Assembly: GCF_015223105.1 (NCBI RefSeq)
Contig: NZ_JADFTZ010000001.1
Span: forward strand, 620,001-684,000
Source: Flavobacterium proteolyticum
Lineage (GTDB): Bacteria > Bacteroidota > Bacteroidia > Flavobacteriales > Flavobacteriaceae
DNA: 64,000 bases
Direction: 5' to 3'
This document shows, piece after piece, positions 16,814-26,913 of the stretch (the stretch's first letter is position 1; every line of letters begins with the position of its first letter). Under the pieces are notes generated by a model. It saw only the letters and a program-made list of their open reading frames with translations, was not told where the DNA came from and ran no database searches. The translations under genes were made by a program, and so were the position numbers.

Positions 16814-18274
16814 TTATTTTCTTCTGATAATCGTTAAAATGGTTTCTTTTTCGTTTCGGTACACAAAGTAAGCAAAAAACAAGATAGCTGCAATTCCGAA
16901 TACGTAAGTTTCACGTAAAATTGGCACATAAAATGAAATTCCTGAAAGCACTATTGCCAATCCCAAATAGGTGAAAATCGATTTCTTGTCATAAGGAATT
17001 GGATATTTCTTTTGTCCCATGTAATACGAAATAAACATCATGGTTCCGTAAGCCAAAATAGTAGCAATTGCTGAACCCATGTAACTTATCATTGGAATTA
17101 AAATCAAGTTTAAAACTAAAGTTACAATTGCTCCAACAATAGAAATGTAAGCACCGATTCGGGTTTTGTCGATTAGTTTGTACCAAACGGATAAATTCGT
17201 ATAAATACCTAAAAAGAAATTGGCTAGAACAATTAGTGGCACGACATCCATCGCGTCCCAATAAATGTCTTTTGGAACTAAAATCAATTTCAAAATATCG
17301 GCAAAAACGATAACGCCTAAGCAAATAAACGAACCGAAAATGACAAAAAACTTGGTAATCGTAGCATAGGTTTGTGGTGCATTTTCATTTTTAGCGTGAC
17401 TAAAGAAAAAGGGTTCGATTCCTAATGTATAAGCCGTACGGAACAACACCATAAACATTCCGATTTTATAACAAGCAGAATAAGCTCCAATATCCGCCAT
17501 GTCGACATTCATCCAATCTAATAAAATTTTATCGAAATGTTCGTTGATGGCAAAGGCAATTCCAGCGACTAAAATGGGTAATCCGTACTGCATCATTTTC
17601 TTCCACAAATCTGCATCGAATTGCCATTTGATTTTGAAATAATCAGGTAAAACGAAAAGTAAAGTAGCTAAACTTGCAATTAAATTCGCAACGAAAATAT
17701 AGCCAATTTGAAAATCATCGTGATAAATCGTTTGAATGAACGGATTCGAAGATTCGTTTGCAAAATCAGGCAACAGAATCAAAAAGAAAACATTAAGTAA
17801 TAAATTAATTAATACGTTTGAAATCTTAATCACCGCATATTTTATGGGACGACCTTCAGCTCTAATTTTGGAAAACGGAATAATCGCCAACGCATCTAAA
17901 GCTAGAATCCAAATGGTAAAAACAATGTATTCCACATTGATTTCTGACCAAAGTGCTAAATCTTTTCGAAACAAAAGGAATAACACTAAAAAACCAATTG
18001 TTGACCAAAAAAGCGAAATAGTGGATGTAGAAATTACTTTACTCTTATCGTTTTCAGAATTATAAAATCGGAAAAAAGCCGTTTCCATTCCATAAGATAA
18101 AATCACATTGAAGAAAACTAAATAGGAAAAAATAACGGAAACTTCTCCCATTTTTTCTTTATCCGTAAGGTAATAAACGAAAATGGGATTTAGAATAAAA
18201 CTGATAATTCTAGGCAAAACCGTTGCTATGCCGTAGATTGCCGTTTGTTTAAAAAGACTTTTATAGAGGCTCAA
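16814..18274 (-). CDS. Polysaccharide flippase, Wzx/MATE-like
   Basis: 486 residues with about 14 hydrophobic helices; the N-terminus [20 protein letters not shown] is typical of the oligosaccharide flippase (RfbX/Wzx) family that moves lipid-linked sugars across the inner membrane. The start codon is TTG at 18274: an in-frame stop lies two codons upstream and no ATG fits. A TATATTTG box is just upstream. First gene of the dut, nucleotidyltransferase, TPR, DUF4292, envC operon. Confidence 0.85.
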   Translation of the reverse strand: MSLYKSLFKQTAIYGIATVLPRIISFILNPIFVYYLTDKEKMGEVSVIFSYLVFFNVILSYGMETAFFRFYNSENDKSKVISTSTISLFWSTIGFLVLFLLFRKDLALWSEINVEYIVFTIWILALDALAIIPFSKIRAEGRPIKYAVIKISNVLINLLLNVFFLILLPDFANESSNPFIQTIYHDDFQIGYIFVANLIASLATLLFVLPDYFKIKWQFDADLWKKMMQYGLPILVAGIAFAINEHFDKILLDWMNVDMADIGAYSACYKIGMFMVLFRTAYTLGIEPFFFSHAKNENAPQTYATITKFFVIFGSFICLGVIVFADILKLILVPKDIYWDAMDVVPLIVLANFFLGIYTNLSVWYKLIDKTRIGAYISIVGAIVTLVLNLILIPMISYMGSAIATILAYGTMMFISYYMGQKKYPIPYDKKSIFTYLGLAIVLSGISFYVPILRETYVFGIAAILFFAYFVYRNEKETILTIIRRK

Positions 18275-18295
18275 ATTTTATTTATTTATAGACAA

Positions 18296-18303
18296 CAAAT
18301 ATA
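18296..18303 (-). promoter_or_regulatory. -7 promoter box of the envelope operon
   Basis: TATATTTG on the minus strand, 21 nt before the TTG start of the flippase gene; exact match to TAnnTTTG. It overlaps the end of the region just after the upstream lipoprotein gene. Confidence 0.5.
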
Positions 18304-18304
18304 A

Positions 18305-18757
18305 TTAAAACTTTGGTCTAGCAGAAGGATATTCTAAAGCTGGTTTTTCAGTTACATTGGTAATTTTTTGCTGGTATTCTTTGCCGTTTTTTGAGAATAC
18401 TAGAATAGCCTCATTATCTTTAAGTTCTATATTGTTTTTTGGACTAGTGGATGTGCTTTTTTTATCTCCCTCAAATCTTTCCTGATTGACTCCTGTAATT
18501 ATTGCAGCGTTATAAGACAACGCATCTTGCTGGGTAAATGGTACTTCAAAACCTTTAAAAATAACGTGTTTTAACTCTACTCCCTTTGGCAATTCAGATT
18601 TTAATTTTAAATTAAAATTAATTCCTCCTCCGCCTCCACGAACACCACCAATCCAGCCTTGATATGTAGCAGATTCAATATTATCTTGCGCAATTATATG
18701 TGTAGAGCCACAAGAGATTATAACTAAACTCAATAAAATTGTTACTAAATATTTCAT
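18305..18757 (-). CDS. Hypothetical lipoprotein
   Basis: 150 residues with a lipoprotein signal (LVIISCGSTH, Cys about 16). The mature part has a Gly run (GGVRGGGGGINF) and beta strands. I do not recognise a family. It is 31 nt upstream of the flippase gene and may be independent, since a -7 box lies between them. Confidence 0.6.
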   Translation of the reverse strand: MKYLVTILLSLVIISCGSTHIIAQDNIESATYQGWIGGVRGGGGGINFNLKLKSELPKGVELKHVIFKGFEVPFTQQDALSYNAAIITGVNQERFEGDKKSTSTSPKNNIELKDNEAILVFSKNGKEYQQKITNVTEKPALEYPSARPKF

Positions 18758-18829
18758 GATGCCTCGATTTTTAAATTCACACTAAATTAAAGCAAAAAAA
18801 GAACCAAAACGAAGTTAATTACAAATTAA

Positions 18830-18858
18830 TTTGAATATTTTCGCCTTTGGTAATTTTC
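18830..18858 (+). promoter_or_regulatory. Possible promoter of the prolyl oligopeptidase gene
   Basis: TTTG (18830-18833), 17-nt spacer, TAATTTTC (18851-18858): exact -33 and seven of eight -7 positions. It supports choosing the ATG at 18873 over the TTG at 18831. Confidence 0.35.
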
Positions 18859-18872
18859 TTACGGCATTTAAC

Positions 18873-20966
18873 ATGAAAACAATAGTTTTATTATTTATTT
18901 TTTTAATTAGTTCGGGTTTAAACTTTGTTTTTTCTCAACAAAAAATTGAAACCAAAAAAGTTCCCTCAACGCTTTCAAAACATGGAATTACCATACAAGA
19001 CGATTATGCTTGGTTGGAAAACACTACTGAAAAAGAAGTTGCTGATTGGGTAACTTTACAAAACAATATTAGCGAAGAAAAACTATCAGAATTAGTTAGA
19101 AATTATAATTTTTCATTCAAAATAAAAGATTATGATTATTTGTCTACGAATGGATTACCAACTAAAAAAGGAAAGTACTTTTACAATACCTATAGAGTTG
19201 AAAAAAACAAACCAAGCGTTTTATATTACAGAGAAAGTCTAAATGATTTAGGCAAACCTTTGGTTGATCCGTTTGATGTTTATAAAGATGCGAATGTAGT
19301 TTTATCTGGATATTTTCCTTCTAAAAACACTAAATATTTGGCTTTTAAAATTAGTCCGAACGGAAGCGATAGACAAGAAATTAAATTTAAAGACTTTGCC
19401 AACAAAAAATATCTTGACGATGTTCTAACGGATGTTAAATTTTCAAATGTTGCCTGGAATGGCGACAGAGGTATCTTTTATAAGAAAAATTCAAACAAAG
19501 AATTCTTTGAAAAAGATTCTACTTATCAGTTATACTATCATAAAATTGGAGATATTCAAAGTAAAGACCAATTGGTGTTTGATACTTCAAAATCAAAAGC
19601 TAATTTCATTTTTTTTACCAAACAAAATAAATTATTTGTTGTTGAAACAAGCGAAGATGAAACCACAAAAAACTACTATTATACTACAATTGAAAACGAA
19701 CAATTTCAATTTAATAACTTCATAAAAGACGATAAAACGAATCTAAATCTTTTAAATATTATTAACGATAAATGCTATTTCTCGGATGAAAAATATCCAT
19801 GGGGAAATGTGAGTTACTTTGATATAAACAATCGAGCAGAAAGTACGGTCTTAATTCCTCAAGTATATTCTCATTTGCTTATTGGAACTACCTTTTTAGA
19901 AAATTATATTATTTGTAAGTATAACAATATGGGCAAATATTATATGTCTGTTTACGATTATACTGGAAAATTTATTCGAAAATTTGAAGCGCCACACAAT
20001 ATGGATTTTCAAATTAGATTTTATGACGAAAAAACAAATGACCTTTTCGTTACGTTTTATTCGTACACCATTTCTTCATTAAATTACAAGCTAAATATTA
20101 CAACTGGAGCGAATGATATTTATTTTAATGATTTCATTCAGCCAAAACCAACTTTATTTCCATTTAACTATTTTGAAACCAAAACGATTACTTATAAAAG
20201 CAGAGACAATAAAGATATTCCAATCGTTATTATTCACAAAAAAGGCATTGAACTTAATGGCAATAATCCTACTCTACTAAGAGCTTATGGTGGTTTTGGA
20301 AGTATTAGCAGTCCAAATTACGACACTGGATTATTGCACTTTTTAGAAAAGGGTGGTGTTTATGCTTTTGCACAAGTTAGAGGTGGTGGCGAAAAAGGAA
20401 AAAACTGGCATAAAGAAGGAAAAAGATTAAAAAAAATCAATTCGATTAACGATTTTGTGGATGCTGCTGAGTTTTTAATTCGAGAAAAATATACCAATCC
20501 AAACAAATTAGCTATTAATGGAGGTTCGCATGGTGGATTAGTCGTTGGAGCAGCCATGACTCTGCGTCCTGATTTATTCAAAGTCGTTATTTCTGAAATG
20601 GGAAGATTAGATATGGCTTCGCTTGAAAAATACACTTCTGGAATTCATCATTTTGACGAATATGGAAATCCAAACAACAAAGAAGAATTTCAATCTATGC
20701 TTTCATATTCGCCTTATCACACGATTAAAGAAGACGTTAATTATCCAACTTGCTTAATTATTACTTCTGAAAACGACGATAGAGTGCCGCCTTTTCAATC
20801 CTATAAATTTACCGCAAGATTACAAAATAGAGCCGCACAGAAAAATCCTATTTTTTTGAAAGTAAATAAGGTTGCTGGTCATTCAGGTAACATTTCGAGC
20901 TACGAGAAAAGAGTAAAACAACAAAGCGAGTTCTACAGTTTTATTTGGGAATACTTAAATAATTAA
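18873..20966 (+). CDS. Prolyl oligopeptidase family serine peptidase
   Basis: 697 residues from the ATG at 18873, which begins a clear signal peptide (MKTIVLLFIFLISSG..., ending FVFSQ). N-terminal beta-propeller (about 90-420) and C-terminal alpha/beta hydrolase. Catalytic triad: Ser in GGSHGG (about 553), Asp in ENDDRVPP, His in AGHSGN. Family S9A enzymes cut after proline in short peptides; a periplasmic location is inferred from the signal. It converges with the GNAT gene, overlapping by 4 nt at the stops. Confidence 0.9.
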   Translation: MKTIVLLFIFLISSGLNFVFSQQKIETKKVPSTLSKHGITIQDDYAWLENTTEKEVADWVTLQNNISEEKLSELVRNYNFSFKIKDYDYLSTNGLPTKKGKYFYNTYRVEKNKPSVLYYRESLNDLGKPLVDPFDVYKDANVVLSGYFPSKNTKYLAFKISPNGSDRQEIKFKDFANKKYLDDVLTDVKFSNVAWNGDRGIFYKKNSNKEFFEKDSTYQLYYHKIGDIQSKDQLVFDTSKSKANFIFFTKQNKLFVVETSEDETTKNYYYTTIENEQFQFNNFIKDDKTNLNLLNIINDKCYFSDEKYPWGNVSYFDINNRAESTVLIPQVYSHLLIGTTFLENYIICKYNNMGKYYMSVYDYTGKFIRKFEAPHNMDFQIRFYDEKTNDLFVTFYSYTISSLNYKLNITTGANDIYFNDFIQPKPTLFPFNYFETKTITYKSRDNKDIPIVIIHKKGIELNGNNPTLLRAYGGFGSISSPNYDTGLLHFLEKGGVYAFAQVRGGGEKGKNWHKEGKRLKKINSINDFVDAAEFLIREKYTNPNKLAINGGSHGGLVVGAAMTLRPDLFKVVISEMGRLDMASLEKYTSGIHHFDEYGNPNNKEEFQSMLSYSPYHTIKEDVNYPTCLIITSENDDRVPPFQSYKFTARLQNRAAQKNPIFLKVNKVAGHSGNISSYEKRVKQQSEFYSFIWEYLNN

Positions 20967-21391
20967 TCCTTCAAATATTTCACAAAATGAAATCCTTTGG
21001 GTACAAAACCGTGATTCATGTAGAATTTTTGGGCTCCAAAATTGGTCGTATAAGCATCTAAAGCAATCATATTACAGTTTTCATCGATTGCTTTTTGATT
21101 GAGATAATTTGTCATGATACTTCCAATTCCTTTAGAACGAAAATCTTCATGTACGACTACGTTATCCATTTCCAAATATTTGCCACTCCACAATTTAGTT
21201 CCAATCCAAAATCCTGCCAAACCCATCGTGATTCCGTTTTCGACTACAATGAGTTGTTTGTAATTGTGCGGAATCATTTTGTCTAATAAATTCCCATAAA
21301 TTTCTAAAGTATAATCAGGATATAATTGTTGGATGATAGGCAATTGCTCTAACATTTCGGCTTTCGTTCCTAATTCGAGTAACTGTAGCAT
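20963..21391 (-). CDS. GNAT-family N-acetyltransferase
   Basis: 142 residues covering one GNAT fold. The acetyl-CoA site is EDFRSKGIGSIMTNYL (R/QxxGxG/A motif as RSKGIG), followed by the C-terminal MNHGFVPKGFHF strand. No signal peptide. Starts one base after the S9 peptidase stop, so it is read from that gene's promoter. Substrate unknown. Confidence 0.85.
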   Translation of the reverse strand: MLQLLELGTKAEMLEQLPIIQQLYPDYTLEIYGNLLDKMIPHNYKQLIVVENGITMGLAGFWIGTKLWSGKYLEMDNVVVHEDFRSKGIGSIMTNYLNQKAIDENCNMIALDAYTTNFGAQKFYMNHGFVPKGFHFVKYLKD

Positions 21392-21392
21392 T

Positions 21393-23735
21393 TTATTTAT
21401 GTAATAGATTTTCGTTGAATAAATTTAAAATTCTTCGGTATTCGTCTACCCAAGAATACGTTTCAGTAAAACCATGCGCTTCTACTGGAAAAACGCCTAA
21501 ATCCCAATCTTTCTTTCCTAATTCAATGAAACGTTGTGTTAATCGCACAATATCTTGGAATTGCACGTTGTCGTCTACCATTCCGTGTAACATTAACAAT
21601 TTGTCTTGTAAGTTATTTGCGAAATAAATTGGTGAGCTTTTCTTGTATGCTTCAGGATCAGTTTCTGGGAAATTCAAAATATTTGAGGTGTAACCGTGGT
21701 TATAATGCGCCCAATCGGTAACTGAACGTAAAGCGGCTCCTGCTTTGAATTCGCCTGGTTCTGTTAACAAAGCCATTAATGTGATGAATCCGCCATACGA
21801 ACCGCCGTAAATTCCCACTCGGTTGGCATCAATTCCTAAATTTTGAACCAAATATTTCTTTCCATCCAATTGATCCGATAAATCTTTTCCGCCCATGTGA
21901 CGGTAGATTCCGGTTCTGAAATCGCGACCATAACCATCGCTGGCTCTGTAGTCGATATCTAAAACGGTGTAACCTAAATCCGTTAACATATTGTGAAACA
22001 TGCATTCTCTGTGATACGTGCTCCAATAATTATGCGCATTTTGCAAATAGCCAGCACCATGAACAAAAATTACAGCTGCTTTGTTCTTGTTTTCTGCTTT
22101 TGGTTGGTATAAACGTGCATAAACATTGGTTCCGTCATTGGCTTTAAAAGTGATGACTTCTGGTGTTTTCCAATTGTATTTTTTGAATTCTGGCGTAGTG
22201 GAGAACGTGATTTGTTTTAAATCGGAATTCGGTTTATTAGCTCCAACGTATAATTCCCATGGTTTGTTTTTATAAGAATAGCGCACTAAAAGCGTCTTTT
22301 CATCGGGAGATAATTCTACTTCGTAGTTGCCATCATTCGTTAAAATTCCCGTCATTTTTTTAGAAGCGATGTCTAATTTGTAAAAACTTCTGTTTCCTGG
22401 ATGTGTTGTCGTTGTGGTGATGTAAAATGAATTTTTATCGTTTGATAATTTCACTGCACGAACTTCCCAATTCCCTTTTGTTAACGGTTCTTTTTTCTTG
22501 GTTTTTAAACTGTATATGTACAAATGCGAAAAACCAGTAGCTTCCGATTGAAAATAAAAAGTCGAATTATCAATAAAACCTAAAGTTCCACTGCTGAAAC
22601 TATAGCCTGGAATTCCGGGTCCGCCAATCCAAGCTTCGTCGTGTTGGTGGTCTAATTCGGTGATTTTTCCTGAAACCAAATCCAATTGCACAATCCAACG
22701 GTGTTTATTGTCTTGACTTCTCATTTCTAAAACGGCATTTTTCCCGTCTGGACTATAAACTGGACTCATCATTACAATAGCGGTTTCGTAATCCGATTTA
22801 TCTTTTAAATTATCGTATTCTTGATAGTATTTTGGTGCTTCTTTTATTCCCGATAAATTGGAAAACGAAACGTAATAGGTTGTATCTTTTTCAATATTAA
22901 AAATTCCGAATTTATGTTTGCTGAAATTAGAAATCGAAACTTTGGCTCTTGCTTTTTCTTGACGCGTAAATCCGTCAGCGGTAATGAAATTTTCAACGTT
23001 TGTTGATGGCTGATTTGGATAATCAGAAATTCGAAAGGTTACAAATTTTCCATCTGGTGAGGGTTTAATTTGCTCTAAAGACGATTTATCGTAATAGATT
23101 TCTTTTGGGAATTTCTCTTTCTTGTTTTTAGATTTTTCTTCGTACCATTTGGAAGATGCTTCTTCATCGCGAACAAATTGAAACAATGCTGCCTGTTGGT
23201 TTTTTAAAAAAGAATCTTCTTCTTTTGAAACTTTATTTTCTTTTCCCGATTTAAAATTAGTCAATTGAACAATCGAAAAATCTTTGGTATTGAATTGATA
23301 CACATTGCGATTTTGCTGAAAAAAAATCACATCAGCATTCGTGCTTCTTTCTACCGAGTTAATTCTATCGGCTAATTGAATGACTTTTTTTATCTTTTTT
23401 GTGGATTTGGTATACGAATACAAAACGCCTTGATTCGTATAATACACCACATCATAATCTTTCTGTGTTGCCATGAAATCCAAATCGTAAATCGGATTTG
23501 AAGTCGTTACTTTTTGTGGTGTTTTTAAGGAAGCATTCCAGAAATACGTGCTGTTTCCTATTTCGTTATTCGGGTTCCAATCAAATAAAACGGTTTGCCC
23601 ATCGATGGACCAACGGTGATTATCAGGTTGGTGCCCGATGAATTCATTTCCTTTCATGATGTCTTCTAAACGAAGATTTTGTGCCGAAGCCAAAAAGGTA
23701 AAAAGTAGTAGAACGAAAGACGTATATTTTTTCAT
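21393..23735 (-). CDS. S9 family peptidase, dipeptidyl peptidase IV-like
   Basis: 780 residues with a signal peptide (ending FLASAQ). About 40-520 is a DPPIV-type beta-propeller; about 540-780 is the peptidase domain. Catalytic Ser in YGGSYGGF (about 645), Asp in MVDDNVQF and His in EAHGFTE. Family members remove X-Pro or X-Ala dipeptides and help use proteins as food. Two S9 enzymes of different subtype thus sit close together, separated by the GNAT gene. Confidence 0.92.
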   Translation of the reverse strand: MKKYTSFVLLLFTFLASAQNLRLEDIMKGNEFIGHQPDNHRWSIDGQTVLFDWNPNNEIGNSTYFWNASLKTPQKVTTSNPIYDLDFMATQKDYDVVYYTNQGVLYSYTKSTKKIKKVIQLADRINSVERSTNADVIFFQQNRNVYQFNTKDFSIVQLTNFKSGKENKVSKEEDSFLKNQQAALFQFVRDEEASSKWYEEKSKNKKEKFPKEIYYDKSSLEQIKPSPDGKFVTFRISDYPNQPSTNVENFITADGFTRQEKARAKVSISNFSKHKFGIFNIEKDTTYYVSFSNLSGIKEAPKYYQEYDNLKDKSDYETAIVMMSPVYSPDGKNAVLEMRSQDNKHRWIVQLDLVSGKITELDHQHDEAWIGGPGIPGYSFSSGTLGFIDNSTFYFQSEATGFSHLYIYSLKTKKKEPLTKGNWEVRAVKLSNDKNSFYITTTTTHPGNRSFYKLDIASKKMTGILTNDGNYEVELSPDEKTLLVRYSYKNKPWELYVGANKPNSDLKQITFSTTPEFKKYNWKTPEVITFKANDGTNVYARLYQPKAENKNKAAVIFVHGAGYLQNAHNYWSTYHRECMFHNMLTDLGYTVLDIDYRASDGYGRDFRTGIYRHMGGKDLSDQLDGKKYLVQNLGIDANRVGIYGGSYGGFITLMALLTEPGEFKAGAALRSVTDWAHYNHGYTSNILNFPETDPEAYKKSSPIYFANNLQDKLLMLHGMVDDNVQFQDIVRLTQRFIELGKKDWDLGVFPVEAHGFTETYSWVDEYRRILNLFNENLLHK

Positions 23736-23754
23736 TGGTGAATTGTTATTCTTA

Positions 23755-23762
23755 CAAATATA
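23755..23762 (-). promoter_or_regulatory. -7 promoter box of the DPPIV-like gene
   Basis: TATATTTG on the minus strand, 19 nt before the ATG at 23735; exact to TAnnTTTG, no good -33. Confidence 0.5.
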
Positions 23763-23834
23763 CCAATAAAAGTAAATGAGGGAAAAAAGGTTTTGTTAAA
23801 TGAAGTTGTGCTATGTGGAGAATTCTTTGTGGGC

Positions 23835-23870
23835 ACGGAATGCAATTCCGCACTAACGGATGCAATTCCA
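23835..23870. repeat. GGATGCAATTCC double repeat
   Basis: Two near-identical pieces, CGGAATGCAATTCC and CGGATGCAATTCC, separated by GCACTAA. The first can also fold on itself (GGAAT/ATTCC). Non-coding gap between the DPPIV-like gene and the next gene; looks like a short intergenic repeat rather than a gene. Confidence 0.5.
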
Positions 23871-23882
23871 TTAAATCAAGAA

Positions 23883-24302
23883 TTAATAGATTAACTGTCT
23901 TGGATAAAAAGTAGGGCTTAATATTATTAATAAAATGTATAATTCTAACATTAAAAACACAAATATACAAGTAGTATGTAAAAGTCTCTTTCTTTTTGAC
24001 ACATTAGAGAATTCATTATTATTCATTACAGGATAGTTTTTAAAATTTTTATTAATCAAATAATAAATAACAAAGGCTAATATTAAGCCTACAATTTTAA
24101 AAACATCCTTAAAAAAATTTCCAAATAAAATAACAAAATCTGTATGCTCAAACAAGAGTACCCTAAAAAACATTAAGACATCAAATATTCCAAAAAAAGT
24201 AATAAAAGACAAAATTATTTTACCCGTTTCGCCATTCTCACCAAAGTGTTTATAATTTATATGAGCACAACACCAGTAAACATATCTTATTAATTTAATC
24301 AT
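23883..24302 (-). CDS. Hypothetical membrane protein
   Basis: 139 residues with three strong hydrophobic helices (about 28-50, 66-84 and 110-130) and a basic loop (NVSKRKR). I do not recognise a family. It sits after the atpG terminator with its own -7 box, so it is probably not part of the atp operon. Very AT-rich, Asn/Ile/Phe-heavy composition, suggesting a fast-evolving or accessory gene. Confidence 0.55.
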   Translation of the reverse strand: MIKLIRYVYWCCAHINYKHFGENGETGKIILSFITFFGIFDVLMFFRVLLFEHTDFVILFGNFFKDVFKIVGLILAFVIYYLINKNFKNYPVMNNNEFSNVSKRKRLLHTTCIFVFLMLELYILLIILSPTFYPRQLIY

Positions 24303-24333
24303 TTTAATATTTAAAATAAATTTAATATACTAA

Positions 24334-24341
24334 CAAATATA
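24334..24341 (-). promoter_or_regulatory. -7 promoter box of the membrane protein gene
   Basis: TATATTTG on the minus strand, 31 nt before the ATG at 24302, immediately past the atpG terminator. Confidence 0.45.
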
Positions 24342-24344
24342 AAA

Positions 24345-24371
24345 CAAAAAAGTCCCGAATAAATCGAGACT
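24345..24371 (-). terminator. Terminator of the atp operon
   Basis: AGTCCCGA (24351-24358) and TCGAGACT (24364-24371) pair with one mismatch; on the minus strand a TTTTTTG run follows. Directly after atpG. Confidence 0.75.
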
Positions 24372-24393
24372 CTTTATAATATCTAAATTAAAA

Positions 24394-25251
24394 TTAGTTG
24401 TTCAACGCTTCTGCTCCACCAACGATTTCTAGGATTTCTCCAGTAATTGCTGCTTGACGCGCTTTGTTGTAAGTTAATTTTAATTGGTTTCTTAATTCTG
24501 TAGCATTATCAGTTGCTTTGTGCATTGCGGTCATACGCGCTCCGTGTTCTGCTGCAAATGAATCTCTAATCGATTTGTATAATTGTGTTTTTAATGATTT
24601 AGGAATCAGAGTCAACACAATTTCCTCTTTAGAAGGTTCAAAGATATAATCAGAAGCTACTACTTCACCTCCAACAATTGGAGCCAAAGGTAAAAACTGT
24701 TGCGTTCTTACAATTTGAGTCGCAGCATTTTTGAATTCATTATACACGATTTCAATTTTATCATACTCACCTGCTACGAATTTATCCATTAACTGTTGCG
24801 CAATAGCAGCTGCATTGTCAAAAGTCAATTGATCAAAAACACCATTTTGAACGTCAACCACATTATGTGTTTTACGTAAAACGTCGTTTCCTTTTTTACC
24901 GATAGCAAAAACATCCACTTGTTTTCCTTGGTAAGCATCAGCTACTACTTTTACTTGTTTGATAACGTTTGAATTAAACGCACCACACAAACCTCTATTA
25001 GAAGTAATTGCAACGATAAGCACTTTTTTTACTTCTCTTTGAGTTGTAAAAGCACCACCTACTTCTCCTTCAAGAGTTGCACTTAAGTTTTGTAATAGTT
25101 CAGTAAGTTTTTCTGCATACGGACGCATAGCCGTAATGGCATCTTGCGCTTTTTTTAATTTAGCAGCAGAAACCATTTTCATCGCCGATGTAATTTGCAT
25201 CGTAGATGAAACAGAAGTAATTCTATTACGTATTTCCTTTAAGTTTGCCAT
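24394..25251 (-). CDS. atpG: F1 ATP synthase gamma subunit
   Basis: 285 residues, the usual length. The N-terminal LKEIRNRITSVSSTMQITSAM helix and the C-terminal RNQLKLTYNKARQAAITGEI helix form the central rotor shaft. Last gene of this atp cluster; the beta and epsilon genes that normally follow in many bacteria are absent here, as is usual in Bacteroidetes. Separated from atpA by 72 nt containing a large hairpin. Confidence 0.98.
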   Translation of the reverse strand: MANLKEIRNRITSVSSTMQITSAMKMVSAAKLKKAQDAITAMRPYAEKLTELLQNLSATLEGEVGGAFTTQREVKKVLIVAITSNRGLCGAFNSNVIKQVKVVADAYQGKQVDVFAIGKKGNDVLRKTHNVVDVQNGVFDQLTFDNAAAIAQQLMDKFVAGEYDKIEIVYNEFKNAATQIVRTQQFLPLAPIVGGEVVASDYIFEPSKEEIVLTLIPKSLKTQLYKSIRDSFAAEHGARMTAMHKATDNATELRNQLKLTYNKARQAAITGEILEIVGGAEALNN

Positions 25252-25273
25252 TTTTCTTTAGTAATTAGTAATC

Positions 25274-25312
25274 AGTGAATAGTAATTAGCTTTTTACTAA
25301 TCACTATTCACT
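25274..25312 (-). other. Hairpin between atpA and atpG
   Basis: AGTGAATAGTAATTAG (25274-25289) faces CTAATCACTATTCACT (25297-25312): 16-bp stem with one mismatch and a 7-nt loop. It lies wholly in the 72-nt gap within the operon. The loop itself has a T5 run, so it is not a standard terminator. It could protect or process the mRNA, or slow transcription. The sequence style (AGTAATCAGTGAATAG) resembles the other intergenic repeats of the window. Confidence 0.65.
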
Positions 25313-25323
25313 TTTCACTTGAA

Positions 25324-26898
25324 TTAATATTTTGCTGAAATTTCTTTAGCTACGTTTTCTAAAACGTCAGTAATTTTGTCATCAAATTTACCTGCTTTTA
25401 ACGCGTCTAATGTATCTCTGTGTTTTGCATTTAAGAACTCTAAATAATCTTTTTCGAATTCTTTTACTTTATCAACTGGTACATTTCTTAATAAGTTTTT
25501 AGAACCTGCATAGATAATTGCTACCTGATTTTCAACTGTAAATGGAGAGTTTAAACCTTGTTTTAAGATTTCAACGTTTCTCTTACCTTTTTCAATTACG
25601 TTTAAAGTAACAGCATCTAAGTCAGAACCAAATTTCGCGAAAGCTTCTAATTCACGGAATTGAGCTTGGTCTAATTTTAATGTACCAGCAACTTTTTTCA
25701 TTGATTTGATTTGTGCATTACCTCCAACACGAGATACCGAAATACCTACGTTGATAGCAGGACGAACTCCAGAGTTGAATAAATCACCATCTAAGAAGAT
25801 CTGACCATCAGTAATCGAAATTACGTTTGTTGGGATATAAGCAGAAACGTCACCCGCTTGCGTTTCGATAATTGGTAATGCTGTCAACGAACCACCACCT
25901 TTAACGATTCCTTTGATAGAATCTGGTAAATCGTTCATGTTTTTAGCGATTTCGTCGTTAGCGATAACTTTACAAGCTCTTTCTAATAAACGAGAGTGTA
26001 AGTAGAAAACGTCTCCAGGATAAGCCTCACGTCCTGGTGGTCTTCTTAATAATAAAGATACCTCACGGTAAGCTACTGCTTGTTTAGATAAATCATCATA
26101 AACAATTAAAGCTGGACGACCAGAATCTCTGAAATATTCTCCGATTGCAGCACCCGCCATAGGAGCGTAAACTTGCATTGGAGCAGGATCTGAAGCGTTA
26201 GCCGCTACAATGATAGTATAAGCCATAGCTCCTTTTTCTTCTAATGTTTTTGCTAAAGCAGCAACAGTTGAAGCTTTTTGACCTACAGCTACATAGATAC
26301 AGAATACAGGTTGACCTGCATCATAAAATTCTTTTTGATTTAAGATCGTATCGATACAAACTGTTGATTTACCAGTTTGACGGTCACCAATAACTAACTC
26401 ACGTTGTCCACGACCTACTGGAATCATCGCATCAACTGCTTTTACTCCTGTTTGTAATGGTTCAGTTACTGGCTGACGGAAAATAACTCCAGGCGCTTTT
26501 CTTTCTAATGGCATCTCATATAACTCACCACCGATTGGACCTTTACCGTCAATTGGGTTACCTAAAGTATCTACAACACGACCTACCATTTGCTCTCCTA
26601 CTTTAAGAGAAGCAATACGTTGTGTTCTTTTTACTGTAGAACCTTCTTTGATTCCTGTTGATGGTCCTAAAAGTACCACCCCAACATTGTCTTCTTCTAA
26701 GTTCAATACGATAGCCTCTAATCCGTTTTCGAATTGTACTAACTCTCCGTATTGAGCGTTTGATAATCCGTAAACACGAGCGATACCGTCTCCAACTTGA
26801 AGTACTGTTCCAACTTCTTCTAACGATGCACCAGATTCAAAACCTGATAATTGTTGTTTTAATATTGCTGAAATTTCAGCAGGTTTAATTTCCGCCAT
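25324..26898 (-). CDS. atpA: F1 ATP synthase alpha subunit
   Basis: 524 residues. P-loop GDRQTGKST (about 175), the alpha-specific VGQKASTVA and the SISDGQ-like block [11 protein letters not shown] are present, and the arginine-finger region [10 protein letters not shown]. Forms the non-catalytic nucleotide-binding part of the F1 head. It starts 15 nt after an unrelated secreted-protein gene that separates it from atpH. Confidence 0.99.
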   Translation of the reverse strand: MAEIKPAEISAILKQQLSGFESGASLEEVGTVLQVGDGIARVYGLSNAQYGELVQFENGLEAIVLNLEEDNVGVVLLGPSTGIKEGSTVKRTQRIASLKVGEQMVGRVVDTLGNPIDGKGPIGGELYEMPLERKAPGVIFRQPVTEPLQTGVKAVDAMIPVGRGQRELVIGDRQTGKSTVCIDTILNQKEFYDAGQPVFCIYVAVGQKASTVAALAKTLEEKGAMAYTIIVAANASDPAPMQVYAPMAGAAIGEYFRDSGRPALIVYDDLSKQAVAYREVSLLLRRPPGREAYPGDVFYLHSRLLERACKVIANDEIAKNMNDLPDSIKGIVKGGGSLTALPIIETQAGDVSAYIPTNVISITDGQIFLDGDLFNSGVRPAINVGISVSRVGGNAQIKSMKKVAGTLKLDQAQFRELEAFAKFGSDLDAVTLNVIEKGKRNVEILKQGLNSPFTVENQVAIIYAGSKNLLRNVPVDKVKEFEKDYLEFLNAKHRDTLDALKAGKFDDKITDVLENVAKEISAKY

Positions 26899-26913
26899 AA
26901 CTATGTGTGATTA

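Noticed and set aside
23752..23970. Open frame on the minus strand overlapping the membrane protein gene
   Set aside because: Cys/Pro/Leu-rich composition, runs through the GGATGCAATTCC repeat, no recognisable protein; treated as a chance frame.
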